Assembly (NCBI RefSeq): GCF_003668995.1
Contig: NZ_CP033068.1
Coordinates: 1,798,001 to 1,862,000, forward strand
Source: Flavobacterium sp. 140616W15
GTDB taxonomy: Bacteria; Bacteroidota; Bacteroidia; Flavobacteriales; Flavobacteriaceae
Reading direction: 5' to 3'
Length of the DNA stretch: 64,000 bases
The position numbers and the translations under genes were made by a program. The notes beneath the pieces were generated by a model. The model saw only the letters and a list, made by a program, of their open reading frames with translations. It did not search any database and was not told where the DNA came from. Numbering within the stretch: position 1 is the stretch's first letter; each line of letters opens with the position of its first letter. Of the stretch, positions 34,114-44,600 are shown piece after piece.

Positions 34114-34965
34114 ATGAAAAATTTAAAATATTTATCAGTCCTCATTTTAGCAATTTCCTTTTTTTCTTGTTCCTCTGATAGTGATTCAGCACCAGAAAAC
34201 CCTATTAACGAAACTTCAGGACTTATTAAAGTTCAAGAACTATCTAATGATAATCATACTGTTGAACTTTATACAGAAACAGGAAAGCTTACACAAGGCT
34301 ACAATCAAATCTCATTAAGGATAAAAGACAAAACAACCAACAAATATGTAACCAATGCATCTCTTAACTGGGTGCCTATAATGAATATGGCAACAATGAA
34401 ACATTCTTGCCCTAAATCTTTAATTGAAAAAGTCTCCGATAAACAAACACTATATAATGGTAATATCATTTTTCAAATGGCTCAAAACACCTCTGATTTT
34501 TGGGAATTAAAAATTAATTATACCATTAATGCTATTGATTATACAGTAACGACACCGATAAGCGTTACTGCTTCAGACAAACGTATCGTAAACTCTTTTA
34601 CAGGAACAGATGGTGTAAGATATGTTTTGGCATATATTTCTCCTAAAACTCCTAAAATAGGTTTAAACAATATGACTGTAAGTTTATACAAAATGGAAGA
34701 TATGATGACATTTACTGCAGTTGATAAATTTAAAGTAAAAATCGATCCTAGGATGCCTAGTATGGGTAATCACAGTTCGCCAAACAATACCGATTTAGTA
34801 CAATCAGTATCAGGAGATTTATATAACGGAAAACTTTCCTTAACAATGACTGGGTATTGGAAAATTAACATACAACTCTTAAATGCTTCTGGGGAGGTAT
34901 TAAAAGGAGAAGTAGTCACTCCTGAAAACGCATCTAGCAGTCTGTTCTTTGAGCTTGAATTTTAA
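34114..34965 (+). CDS. Met/His-rich lipoprotein with two YtkA/FixH-like domains, likely copper-binding
   Basis: From the ATG at 34114 the protein is 283 residues with lipobox SFFSC (Cys19); the upstream in-frame extension to 34039 is not needed. Two beta-sandwich-like halves each hold a clustered ligand motif: VPIMNMATMKHSCP (Met90, Met92, Met95, His97, Cys99), and DPRMPSMGNHSSP (Met214, Met217, His220). Such methionine/histidine groups in YtkA-, FixH- and CopC-like folds bind copper. It sits 78 bases after the small Cys protein and 63 before the receptor, so it may hand copper to or from the receptor at the outer membrane. Confidence 0.75.
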   Translation: MKNLKYLSVLILAISFFSCSSDSDSAPENPINETSGLIKVQELSNDNHTVELYTETGKLTQGYNQISLRIKDKTTNKYVTNASLNWVPIMNMATMKHSCPKSLIEKVSDKQTLYNGNIIFQMAQNTSDFWELKINYTINAIDYTVTTPISVTASDKRIVNSFTGTDGVRYVLAYISPKTPKIGLNNMTVSLYKMEDMMTFTAVDKFKVKIDPRMPSMGNHSSPNNTDLVQSVSGDLYNGKLSLTMTGYWKINIQLLNASGEVLKGEVVTPENASSSLFFELEF

Positions 34966-35028
34966 TCATTTTATTACTAACAAGAAAGAACCAAGTGATA
35001 GCGCTTGGTTCTAATTATTTATGATATT

Positions 35029-37023
35029 ATGAAAACTATAGCAACAATTCTGTTAGCAACATTTACAAGTATTTGTTTTGCACAGAAAGAAGAAAAAGAC
35101 AGTATTTCTCCAATAGGTCTGAATGAAATAATTGTTATTGGTAAAAAAATACCAACATACAAAAAACAGTCTAAATCGTTAGCAACAGTCGAGGAATACT
35201 TACAGCAGTCATCGAAAGTAAATATGGTACGAAGAGGCGGATATGCTCTTGAACCTATCATTAATAGCATGACTACCGAACGAACAGTGATAACAATAGA
35301 TGGCATGCGGATTTTTGGTGCTTGTACTGATAAAATGGATCCCGTGACCTCTTATGTTGAAGTGTCAAACCTTTCTGAAGCATCTATTGCTTCTGGTCAG
35401 CAAGGAAGCTGTCATGGACCTACAATCGGTGGAGCTATTGACCTGAAACGGACTAACCTTATTCAAAAAGAACTTGGATGGAATGGAATTTTTAAAACAG
35501 GTTACGAAACTAATAATCAGCAAAAAATCATCGGAACATCCATAGGCTACAATCATAGTTCATTTTACTTCAATACTGATTTTACCTATCGCGATGCTGA
35601 AAATTACAAAGCTGGAAATCATCAAGAGATTAATTTTTCTCAATTTACAAAATACAATCTATCAGCCACGGCAGGCTATTATCTAAACAAAAAAAGCTTA
35701 ATAGAAGGTTCTATAATTTATGATAAAGCTACAGATGTAGGTTATCCTGCACTACCTATGGATGTTTCTTTGGCAAAAGCCACAATAACCTCATTACGTT
35801 ACAATTACATTCCTGCTTCTACCCATTTCACCAATTGGGAAACGAAAGTATATTTTAATACCATAACCCACAGAATGGACGATACCAAAAGACCAAACGT
35901 GCCCATTCATATGGATATGCCAGGTTGGTCAGACACCTACGGATACTATTCAAAATTAAAAGGGAAATTCAAAAACCATCACTTTATGACAAACCTTAAT
36001 GGTTTTTACAATAAATCGATTGCCGAAATGACCATGTATCCTAACAATCCTAGTGAAAACGCAATGTTTATGTACACTTGGCCCGATGTTAGAACATTAT
36101 ATAACGGGGTGTATTTAGAAGATGCAATACAAGTTTCCTCAAACTCTACCGTCAAACTTTTTGCAAATATCGGAATGCAATCAAATAAGGTGGCAGATGA
36201 ATTTGGTTTGCAAAGCCTACAGATATTTTATCCTGATATGAATGCATCCAAAAATAGAATCTTAAAAAGTCTGTCTGGAAATTACATTTTGCATCATGAT
36301 AAATTTGAATATGGTTTGGGTTTAGCCTACGGCGAAAGAGCACCATCAGTTTCTGAAGGCTATGGCTATTATCTATACAACAGCAATGATTTTTATGATT
36401 ATATCGGAAATCCTAATCTAGAAAACGAAAAATCATTTGAAGCGAATCTCTCTTTTGGATTTAAAACCGAGAGATTTATCGCTAGTTTAACTTCGTCATT
36501 TTTTCATATTCAGGATTATATTGTCGGCAAGATTGATACCAACATACAACCAATGACTATTGGAGCTTCGGGAGTAAAAGTATATAACGCTTTAAATTAT
36601 GGTACAATTTTTAATACCGATTTGAATCTGGAATATAAAATTGCAGAAAATTGGAACTTTAAAACAATGTTTGTTTATAGCTACGGAAAAGACAATCATA
36701 ACAATAATCTCCCATTTATAAGTCCGTTACGTTATTCGGGGAATATTCAATACAAAAAAGAACACTTTAATCTAGGATTTGGTGCCTCTGGAAATTTAAC
36801 ACAAACAAAATTCGCTCCTGTATATGGAGAAAACAAAACACCTGATTATGTGATTTTTAATTTAAATGCAGGATATACATTGCCATGGAATCATAACAAG
36901 CTAAACATTCAGGCTGGAATAGAAAATATGCTTGATAAATATTATACCACATTCTCCGATTGGAATAAAATTCCGCGACAAGGACGAAACTTCTTTATTA
37001 ATCTTACATATGCTCTATTTTAG
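35029..37023 (+). CDS. TonB-dependent receptor, OprC/NosA-like (copper uptake)
   Basis: From the ATG at 35029 (signal peptide MKTIATILLATFTSICFAQ) the receptor is 664 residues: a plug with TIDGMRIFGACTDKMDPVTS, then a beta-barrel ending FFINLTYALF. It has no carboxypeptidase-like domain, unlike the receptor at 15814-18510. The copper receptor OprC binds Cu through CxxxM and HxM; here Cys99-TDK-Met103 and His281-Arg-Met283 occur at matching places, the former inside the GAC-DKMDP-TSYV pattern typical of OprC and NosA. A copper role is therefore well supported by motif and by the lipoprotein upstream. It is the last gene of the locus. Confidence 0.85.
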   Translation: MKTIATILLATFTSICFAQKEEKDSISPIGLNEIIVIGKKIPTYKKQSKSLATVEEYLQQSSKVNMVRRGGYALEPIINSMTTERTVITIDGMRIFGACTDKMDPVTSYVEVSNLSEASIASGQQGSCHGPTIGGAIDLKRTNLIQKELGWNGIFKTGYETNNQQKIIGTSIGYNHSSFYFNTDFTYRDAENYKAGNHQEINFSQFTKYNLSATAGYYLNKKSLIEGSIIYDKATDVGYPALPMDVSLAKATITSLRYNYIPASTHFTNWETKVYFNTITHRMDDTKRPNVPIHMDMPGWSDTYGYYSKLKGKFKNHHFMTNLNGFYNKSIAEMTMYPNNPSENAMFMYTWPDVRTLYNGVYLEDAIQVSSNSTVKLFANIGMQSNKVADEFGLQSLQIFYPDMNASKNRILKSLSGNYILHHDKFEYGLGLAYGERAPSVSEGYGYYLYNSNDFYDYIGNPNLENEKSFEANLSFGFKTERFIASLTSSFFHIQDYIVGKIDTNIQPMTIGASGVKVYNALNYGTIFNTDLNLEYKIAENWNFKTMFVYSYGKDNHNNNLPFISPLRYSGNIQYKKEHFNLGFGASGNLTQTKFAPVYGENKTPDYVIFNLNAGYTLPWNHNKLNIQAGIENMLDKYYTTFSDWNKIPRQGRNFFINLTYALF

Positions 37024-37074
37024 TAATCATAATGGTAGCTCAGATTTTAGACAATCGTTTCCATAGTCAATACG

Positions 37075-37112
37075 AAAAAAATAAACCTCTCAAAATAACT
37101 TGAGAGGCTTAT
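37075..37112 (-). terminator. Terminator between the copper receptor and the DMT gene
   Basis: CCTCTCAA and TTGAGAGG form a perfect 8-bp stem with a 6-base loop, extended by A/T pairs. On the minus strand it ends in a T-rich tract, so it terminates the DMT gene, and it may also act on the plus strand. Confidence 0.75.
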
Positions 37113-37117
37113 TACGT

Positions 37118-37985
37118 TTACTTCTGTTTTCGTAAAGAAATTATTGTTTGTAAAATGACTGAACTCATCACAAAAAACAATCCAATATAAAATGAATTAT
37201 TCACTTCTTTACCTTCATTAAAAAAGACGAAGGCCAAGATTATTGCATAAATAGGTTCTAAATTAAAACTAAGATTAACCGTAAAAGCTGGAATCTTTTT
37301 AAGGATTCAGCAAATAAAACATACAACCCAACAGTACAAAATAGCGACAATAAAATCAAGTAAAAGAAATCTTCTCTGCTTGGAATTAAACTCTGTGCAG
37401 GAAAGAAACTTAAATAGATGGGCATTAGAATTGTTAAACCTATTATCCCTCCAATCATCTGATAGTAATTAATGACTTTACTATCATAAACTCTAACTAA
37501 TTTTTCATTATAAATAGTGTAAACTGCTGCAAATGCTGATGATATCACACCTAGTAAAATTCCTGTTTGATATGATCCGTCAAAGTGAAAGATTAAGCTA
37601 ATCCCAAATACCGTTATCGCACTAAATAACAATTGAGAAAAAACAATCTTTTTCTATTAATCAATGGATCAAAAATCGCAGTAAAAAAACTGGTAAGGCA
37701 ATAACAAATAACACCTATAGAAATGTTAGAATATTTTATACTTGCATAAAAAAACACCCAATGAATGGCTATGCAAATACCTATTTTAGAAATATTTATT
37801 TTTTCATAGCTCTTCATTTGACTTGAAGTCTTTGTCAACTTTAAAAGGAGAAATAGAATAATAGCCGAAAACAAAGTTCTATACCAAACTAATAAACCTT
37901 CGTTAAGGGAAATAAGCTTACCGAAAATACCGGTAAAACCAGAAAGTATTACAGCCACGTGTAATAATAAATAGGAATTTTTCAT
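37118..37985 (-). pseudogene. DMT/EamA-family transporter with two frame breaks
   Basis: The N-terminal part reads from the ATG at 37983-37985 (MKNSYLLLHVAVILSGFTG), the middle from a second frame (LLFSAITVFGISLIF), and the end from a third (IPAFTVNLSFNLEPIYAIIL, stop 37118-37120). Together they give one normal 10-helix EamA transporter of about 289 residues. Each break is repaired by one extra A in AAAAAGATT, at 37649-37653 and 37296-37300. Family members export metabolites or drugs across the inner membrane. Either the gene is dead or the sequence has two homopolymer undercalls. A 12-codon mini-ORF precedes it (38108-38146). Confidence 0.8.
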
Positions 37986-38107
37986 AAAGAATTGTCTGCC
38001 GGAAGAACCGAACAAAATTTTAATTTAATACTAAGTAAACAATGAAGCATAACAAAACAGTCGATTAATTATCAACTATAAAACTTCATCTTAATTTTAG
38101 ACTGAAA

Positions 38108-38146
38108 TTAAAATCTTGGCGGAGGAAGACAACCTTTTCTATTCAT
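38108..38146 (-). CDS. Possible 12-codon leader peptide, MNRKGCLPPPRF
   Basis: An ATG at 38144-38146 opens a 12-codon frame with three consecutive prolines followed by Arg-Phe and a TAA. It ends 123 bases upstream of the DMT transporter start on the same strand. Poly-proline stalls ribosomes, so a regulatory leader is conceivable. The composition is striking for an AT-rich gap (CTT CCT CCG CCA). There is no proof that it is translated. Confidence 0.35.
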   Translation of the reverse strand: MNRKGCLPPPRF

Positions 38147-38397
38147 TTTATATTTTTGTAAATATATTAAATCAAACCTAAATAATGAAAATCTGGATTC
38201 TGATTATTTCTTAATCGAGAAATGATTAAATTTGATATCAGTCGTATATAAACCTCCAGTTTACTATTGATTGTCTTACTCATTAATGCTAGAAAGAACC
38301 TTATTATAATGCAAAAGAATTAATGACTTCTCTGATAAATGAAACGAACAAGATTTTAAAATAAACTCATATTTAAATTCTAAATAAAATATTAAAG

Positions 38398-39807
38398 ATG
38401 AATGCAAATAGTGCAGGACAAAACAAGGAAACAATCAAAAAAGTATTACCCCTCATATTGGCGACTTCCATTTTCATGCAAATGCTCGATTCTACTATCC
38501 TTAATACGTCGATAACAGCTATTGCCAAAGATCTAAACGAGTCGCCGCTTGACATGCAAAATGCTATTATCAGCTATGTTTTAACTCTGGCACTTTTTAT
38601 GCCTGTTAGCGGTTTTTTGTCTGATAAATTTGGCACCAAGAAAGTATTTATTTTTGCGTTACTATTATTCAGCCTAGGCTCTTTATTCTGTTCGCTTTCT
38701 CAAAACTTAACTCATTTAGTTTTTTCTCGTGTAATTCAGGGTATTGGAGGAAGTTTAATGACACCTGTAGGAAAGCTTGCACTTATTAAAACATTTCCAA
38801 AAAAAGAATTATTAAAGGCAATGAATTTTGCCATTATTCCTGCCTTAATTGGTCCAGTATTAGGTCCATTGGTTGGTGGATATATGGTTGATTATTTGTC
38901 GTGGCATTGGATTTTCCTGATTAATATCCCATTTGGAATTATTGGTATTCTATTAAGTTTAAAATACATGCCTGATTATAAATCTCCTATAATCGATTTT
39001 GACTTAAAAGGCTTCTTAATCTTTGCTGCAGCCTCGCTCCTGTTGTCTATTTCTTTAGAATTATTTGGTAACACCGTTCAGTTAACATCCGTTTTACTGA
39101 TATTAATGTCAGGTTTAATGATGTTGTATTGGTATTATCGTCATGCTTTAACCGACAACAACCCTATTTTTCCTTTAAATTTATTTCAGGTAAGAACCTT
39201 TCGTGTGGGCATAATAGGTAACCTCGCAACTCGTTTGGGTTTTAGTTCAATCCCTTTATTATTACCTATGATGATTCAGATAGCCTACGGGCAGTCGGCA
39301 GTTACTTCAGGATGGATTGTCGCTCCCATGGCTCTCACTGCAATGTTTGGAAAATCGGCAGTAATTAAAATATTAAATACTTACGGATATAGAAAAACTT
39401 TAATGGTGAACACTTTTATTATTGGCATCCTAATTTGTACCCTTGCCATTCCATCCATTCATACTTCTATCTATTGGTATATTCCTATTATTTCGGTATT
39501 AGGATTCTTTAACTCTATACAATTTACCTCTATGAATTCTATTTCTATTGCCGATTTGAGAAATTATCATACTAGTAGTGGTAACTCATTAGTTTCTGTA
39601 AATCAGCAACTGGCAATTGGTTTTGGTATTGCTTTCGGACTATTGGTTCTTAAAATTTTTCAAGGTGATGTAAAACTCATTCACAACGAAATTCACAATG
39701 CTTTTCGATATACATTTTTGGTTGTAGGCTTTCTGACTATTTTATCTGGGTTAGTTTTCAGAAGACTGCATGATAAAGATGGTGACAATTTAAAGTCAGC
39801 TAATTAA
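38398..39807 (+). CDS. MFS drug exporter, DHA2 (EmrB/QacA) type
   Basis: This 469-residue protein has about 14 membrane helices, of the drug:H+ antiporter-2 kind. TM1 carries MQMLDSTILNTSITAIAKDL, the loop 2-3 motif A is GFLSDKFGTKKVFIFA near residue 77, and motif C-like GPVLGPLVGGYMVDYLSWHW lies near residue 159, the antiporter signature. No adaptor of the EmrA type is adjacent. It is a single gene between the DMT relic and the second RND operon; substrates are unknown. Confidence 0.92.
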   Translation: MNANSAGQNKETIKKVLPLILATSIFMQMLDSTILNTSITAIAKDLNESPLDMQNAIISYVLTLALFMPVSGFLSDKFGTKKVFIFALLLFSLGSLFCSLSQNLTHLVFSRVIQGIGGSLMTPVGKLALIKTFPKKELLKAMNFAIIPALIGPVLGPLVGGYMVDYLSWHWIFLINIPFGIIGILLSLKYMPDYKSPIIDFDLKGFLIFAAASLLLSISLELFGNTVQLTSVLLILMSGLMMLYWYYRHALTDNNPIFPLNLFQVRTFRVGIIGNLATRLGFSSIPLLLPMMIQIAYGQSAVTSGWIVAPMALTAMFGKSAVIKILNTYGYRKTLMVNTFIIGILICTLAIPSIHTSIYWYIPIISVLGFFNSIQFTSMNSISIADLRNYHTSSGNSLVSVNQQLAIGFGIAFGLLVLKIFQGDVKLIHNEIHNAFRYTFLVVGFLTILSGLVFRRLHDKDGDNLKSAN

Positions 39808-39815
39808 TAAAACAT

Positions 39816-39847
39816 AAAACCCAACTCTAAAATTAGAATTGAGCTTT
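39816..39847 (-). terminator. Terminator of the second RND operon
   Basis: As minus-strand RNA, AAAGCUCAAUUCUAA pairs with UUAGAGUUGGGUUUU over 15 positions using several G-U pairs. As plus-strand RNA the same places become A-C mismatches, so it works only for the minus strand, 24 bases past the stop at 39871. Confidence 0.75.
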
Positions 39848-39870
39848 ATTATTTTCTTGAATTTTATAAA

Positions 39871-41256
39871 TTAATTCCATCCGCCACCAAGAGCGCGATA
39901 TAGATTTACAACTGCATGTAATTTTTGGCTTTGATCATCAATTCCTTTTAGTTGCGCATTTAGCAAGTTCTGTTCGGCTGTTAATACATCGGTATAATTA
40001 GTAGTAGAATTATTTAATAACTCTTTATTAAAATCTACCGCTTTAAATAAAGCCTCTAACTGTTTTTTCCTTTTTTCTTCTTTTAAGGTGGCTTTATCGT
40101 ATCTAGACAAAGCATTCGAAACTTCTTCGCTTGCTTTTAACATCGAAAGTTCAAAATTATATAGCGCTTCTTTTTGCAAAGACAATGCTGTAGCTAATCT
40201 TGCCTTATTGATTCCTTTATTAAAAATAGGTTGTGTAAGTCCTCCGGCTATATTGCCAAAAAGTCCACCGTTTGTAAACCAATCTTTTAATCCAAAACTA
40301 GAAAAACCTGCTGCTCCACTGATTGTTAAAGCAGGATAGAAATAAGCTCTTGCTACATTACTTTCTTCAAATGCGACTCTAAAATTATATTCGGCTTGTT
40401 GTACATCTGGTCTATTAGCAAGAAGTTGCATCGGAACTCCTATTTTTAAATCATAAACAAGTTTTTGTTGTTCTAGAGAACTACGTTCAATCTTAGTTGG
40501 AGATTTTGCCAGAAGCACGCACAAAGCATGTTCTGTTTCAGTTATCTTTTGTTCGATATCAGGAATAGCTAATTCAGCTTCATAAAAATTGGCTTCGCTC
40601 TGTACCACTGCTACTCCATTAATAATCGAATTTTCGAAAAGAACCTTAATCGTTTCTGCATCGGTTTCTCTATTTTTGGCTGTCTTTTTAAGTACTTTTA
40701 ATTGTTCGTCGAGTATCAGTAACTCATAATACGAATTAGCAATATTAGCAATAAGTTGGGTCTGAATGGCGCGTTTAGCTGCATCTGTAGCTAATAAATT
40801 GGCAATAGCTCCCTTTTTGGCACTTTTTAATTTACCCCAAACATCTGCTTCCCATCCAACAGTAATACCCAAATCATATTGTGTCGATTGGTCAAAAAGC
40901 CCAAACCCTTGCGGGAAAGCTAATCTGGATTCTTTTACAGAAACGTTACCATCTACCGAAGGCAAAAAAGCAGCTTTTTTCAGTCTAAGGTTAGCTGTTG
41001 ATTGGTTGATACGTTCTACCGCAATCTTTAAATCTAGATTTGCCGCCAATCCTTCGGAAATAAGTTGCTGCAAATTAACATCTGTAAATAGCTCTGACCA
41101 TTTCATTGTTGCCATGTTTGTAGTGTCCTTATTATCAGGCTCACGATACGTTACTGTTGTTGCTGGTTTTGTATAAGGTTTCGTGATTTTACACGAACTC
41201 CATATACTGCCAACAATCAGTATAATAACTATTAATTTATAATTGTATTTATTCAT
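39871..41256 (-). CDS. RND efflux outer-membrane factor, lipoprotein
   Basis: This 461-residue TolC/OprM-type lipoprotein has lipobox SIWSSC (Cys22). The family marks include LQQLISEGLAANLDLKIAVE near residue 62, WEADVWGKLKSAKKGAIANL near residue 136, and LLANRPDVQQAEYNFRVAF near residue 278, and it ends ALGGGWN. It is a paralogue of the channel at 27070-28503 with the same architecture. It follows the pump at 41660-44809 after a 403-base gap filled with repeats, so it may have its own promoter or depend on read-through. Confidence 0.92.
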   Translation of the reverse strand: MNKYNYKLIVIILIVGSIWSSCKITKPYTKPATTVTYREPDNKDTTNMATMKWSELFTDVNLQQLISEGLAANLDLKIAVERINQSTANLRLKKAAFLPSVDGNVSVKESRLAFPQGFGLFDQSTQYDLGITVGWEADVWGKLKSAKKGAIANLLATDAAKRAIQTQLIANIANSYYELLILDEQLKVLKKTAKNRETDAETIKVLFENSIINGVAVVQSEANFYEAELAIPDIEQKITETEHALCVLLAKSPTKIERSSLEQQKLVYDLKIGVPMQLLANRPDVQQAEYNFRVAFEESNVARAYFYPALTISGAAGFSSFGLKDWFTNGGLFGNIAGGLTQPIFNKGINKARLATALSLQKEALYNFELSMLKASEEVSNALSRYDKATLKEEKRKKQLEALFKAVDFNKELLNNSTTNYTDVLTAEQNLLNAQLKGIDDQSQKLHAVVNLYRALGGGWN

Positions 41257-41659
41257 TATAATATGTTTTTTGTTTTAATCTATAATTTTAACCGCAAGGT
41301 TCGCTAGTAAAGTCTCTCTCCAATATTGTCATTTCGACGCAGGAGACTCGAGCGATAGCGAACAGACGTAGTAAATCTCCGCGAGAAACTCCATAATCTT
41401 TGTCGAGCAACTTAATGAGACCCTTCCTTCGTCAGGGTGACAAGATTGTTGTAGTATTATGGTCTATGTAAAAATTTAATCGTAGTTTTCAGAAAGGTTT
41501 TCACAGCGTCCACAAAGCAGGTTCAACACAAAACTTTGCGAACTTTGCGTTTTACAAAACCATCCAGGTAAAAACTTTGCGTCCTTCGCGGTAAAATAAC
41601 CACAAAACTATTCCCTCTGAACCTTTGTCCCTTTGCTACTCTGAACCTTTGAACCTTCT
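41257..41659. repeat. Repeat-filled gap between RND pump and channel genes
   Basis: The gap holds a REP-like block at about 41328-41452, beginning gtcatttcgacgcaggaga and ending cgtcagggtgac, whose ends GTCA/TGAC are complementary. Next come several copies of actttgcg (41540-41590). The last block (41610-41660) repeats ctttg-[ao-like spacer]-aacctttg phrases, such as ctctgaacctttg twice. The same phrases recur at 60890-60940 and 62570-62600. No gene is seen. Confidence 0.65.
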
Positions 41660-44600
41660 TTAATCAATTTGTCTCGGCTCATGAATTGGTTCTTTTACTC
41701 CACCTATTTTTTCTTGCATAGATTGAAAAATGATAAACAACACTGGAATTACAAAAACTCCGAATAATGTACCAATCAACATTCCGCCAACAGCAGCTGT
41801 ACCAATTGATCTGTTACTTAATGCTCCAGCTCCTGTAGCAATCATCAATGGAATTAATCCGAAAATAAAAGCAAAAGAGGTCATTAATATTGGTCTTAAT
41901 CTGGCTCTTGCTCCAAATATTGCGGACTGTACTAGACTTCTTCCGCTTAAGCGATGTAATAGTGCAAACTCTACAATAAGAATTGCATTTTTGGCCAAAA
42001 GACCTATTAACATAATCAAACTTATCTGAAGGAAAATATTATTGTCAACCCCAAAAAGATTCGCAAATATAAATGCTCCCGCAAGTCCTATTGGTAAGGA
42101 TAACAATACCGAAAATGGCAAAATATAACTCTTGTATTGTGCACTTAGCAAAAAGTAAATAAAGATCAAACAAAGCCCAAAGATTAATATTGTTTGGCTT
42201 CCGCTAGAAAGCTCTTCTTTGGTTAAACCAGAAAACTGATATGTATATCCTCTGTCTAATGTTTGGGCAGCCACTTCCTCGATTGCCTTTATCGCATCAC
42301 CAGAACTATATCCTGCATTTGGTGCGCCTGTAACTGTAGTAGACGTAAATAAATTAAACCGATTTAGAAATTCAGGACCGTATGTTTTTTTCAACGTTAC
42401 AAATTCCGATATTGGAGCCATTGCTCCTTTATCTGTTCTGACAAATATTTTATTGATATCACTTTCTTTTGCTCTATAGTCAGGATGCGATTGTAACATC
42501 ACCCGATATTGTTTTCCAAATCTATTAATATCCGAAGCATAAATTCCGCCAAAATACCCTTGGAGCGTATTAAGCACCGTATTTACAGACACACCTGCGT
42601 CTTTGCACTTTGCTACGTTTACATTGACTTCCATTTCTGGGAATCCAATATTAAACGGACTTGTTGCATACATAATCTCAGGTCTTTGATTGATTGCTGC
42701 CATAAATTTTCCGATATTTTTATCAAAATTCTGATAGCTACCTCCCGTTTTATCTTGCAATTGTACTTCGAATCCATTGCTATTTCCAAATCCTTGTAAG
42801 GTTGGTGCAGCAAAGAAAATAATACTTGCCCCTTTTATATGTGCTGTTTTTGCAAACAACTGACCAACGATTGAGTTAACATCCTGAGTTTTGCCTTTTC
42901 TTTCGTTCCATGGCTTTAGCCTAATAAACAATGCTCCATAAGAACCTCCATTTCCATGAATTAAATCCATTCCAGAAAGTGTCGATGAAAGCTCTATTTC
43001 TGGAATACTTCTCGCAATACTATCAATTTCTTTGGTAATTTCTTCGGTACGTTCCAGAGTCGAAGATGGTGGTAAAACTACATTTCCAAAAATAGCTCCT
43101 CCATCATCATTAGGTACAAAACCAGTTGGCGTATTTTTCATAAGTACATAGAACACTATTCCGAAAATTGCAATTGCAACTAAGGATATCCATTTTCTAC
43201 GAATCAGGAATCGAACTGCATTAATATATTTATTTGTAACCGTTTCAAAAGCTACATTAAAACTCGCATAGAATTTAGGCAAGAAACCTTTGGGATAATC
43301 TGATTTTTGTGAATCGTGTGGTTTTAATAATATAGCACAAAGAGCAGGACTTAAAGTCAATGCATTAACTGCAGAAATTAATATGGCTACTGCCAATGTC
43401 AATCCGAATTGTTTGTAAAACACACCCGCCGAACCTGTAATGAATGTAACCGGAATAAATACTGCTGACATAATTAAGGTGATTGATATAATCGCTCCAC
43501 TAATCTCACTCATAGCATGTATAGTCGCTTTCTTAGCCGATTTTGCACCTTGATCTAATTTTGCATGAACAGCCTCAACAACTACAATCGCATCATCCAC
43601 GACAATACCAATAGCAAGAACCAAAGCAAAAAGAGTCAATAAATTAATCGTAAAGCCAAATAACTTCAAGAAAAAGAAGGTACCGATAATCGATACTGGA
43701 ACTGCAATTGCTGGAATTAATGTAGATCTAAAATCTTGCAAAAAGATAAATACAACAATAAAAACCAGAATAAAAGCTTCAATAATAGTATAAACCACCT
43801 TTTCGATTGAAGCGTCTAAAAAGTCATTGGCATTTAGAAATGTATGATACTCTAATCCTGGAGGGAAATCTTTAGATGCTTTTTTTAAGATGTCTTCACA
43901 AGCAATAATAAGCTCTCTGGCATTGGATCCTGAAATTTGACTTATTGCTCCTCCCGAAGAAACTTTTCCTTGAGTAATTAATGAAGTCGTATAATCTAAA
44001 GCACCAAACTCAATATCAGCTACATCTTTTAAGCGCAACAAACTCCCCTGTTTACCACTTCGTAAAACAATGTTTTCAAAGGCAGCAGGGCTTTCTAATC
44101 TTCCTGTAAATTTTAGAGCATATTGAACTGATTCTTTACTATTTTCTCCAATTTTCCCTGGGGCTGCTTCGATATTTTGTTCTTTTAATGCCGCGATGAT
44201 ATCATCAGGAACAAGGCCTTGACTTGCCATCGCATCAGGTTTTAACCAAATACGCATTGAATATTCCTGGCTCGTATAAATTTCTGTCCCTCCTACACCT
44301 TCGACACGTTTCATCTCTGGCATAATATTTATTCTCAAATAATTATCGAGAAATTTTTCATCATACTTTCCATCTTTGCTATATAACAAAAAACTAAAAG
44401 CAGTACTGCTTAGTTGTTTGCTTGTTGTAATCCCAGATTTTATGACCTCATTAGGTAATAAACTTGTAGCTTTTGTAACTCTGTTCTGAACATTTACTGC
44501 AGCCATATCAGGGTTAGTTCCCTGCTTAAAGAATATCGTTATTGATGCATTACCATTGCTGCTTGCAGTAGAAGTCATATAGCTCATATTCTCTACTCCA

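Noticed and set aside
40088..41176. Plus-strand ORFs opposite the RND channel gene
   Set aside because: Both lie antisense to conserved TolC-family sequence and have no ribosome-binding context.
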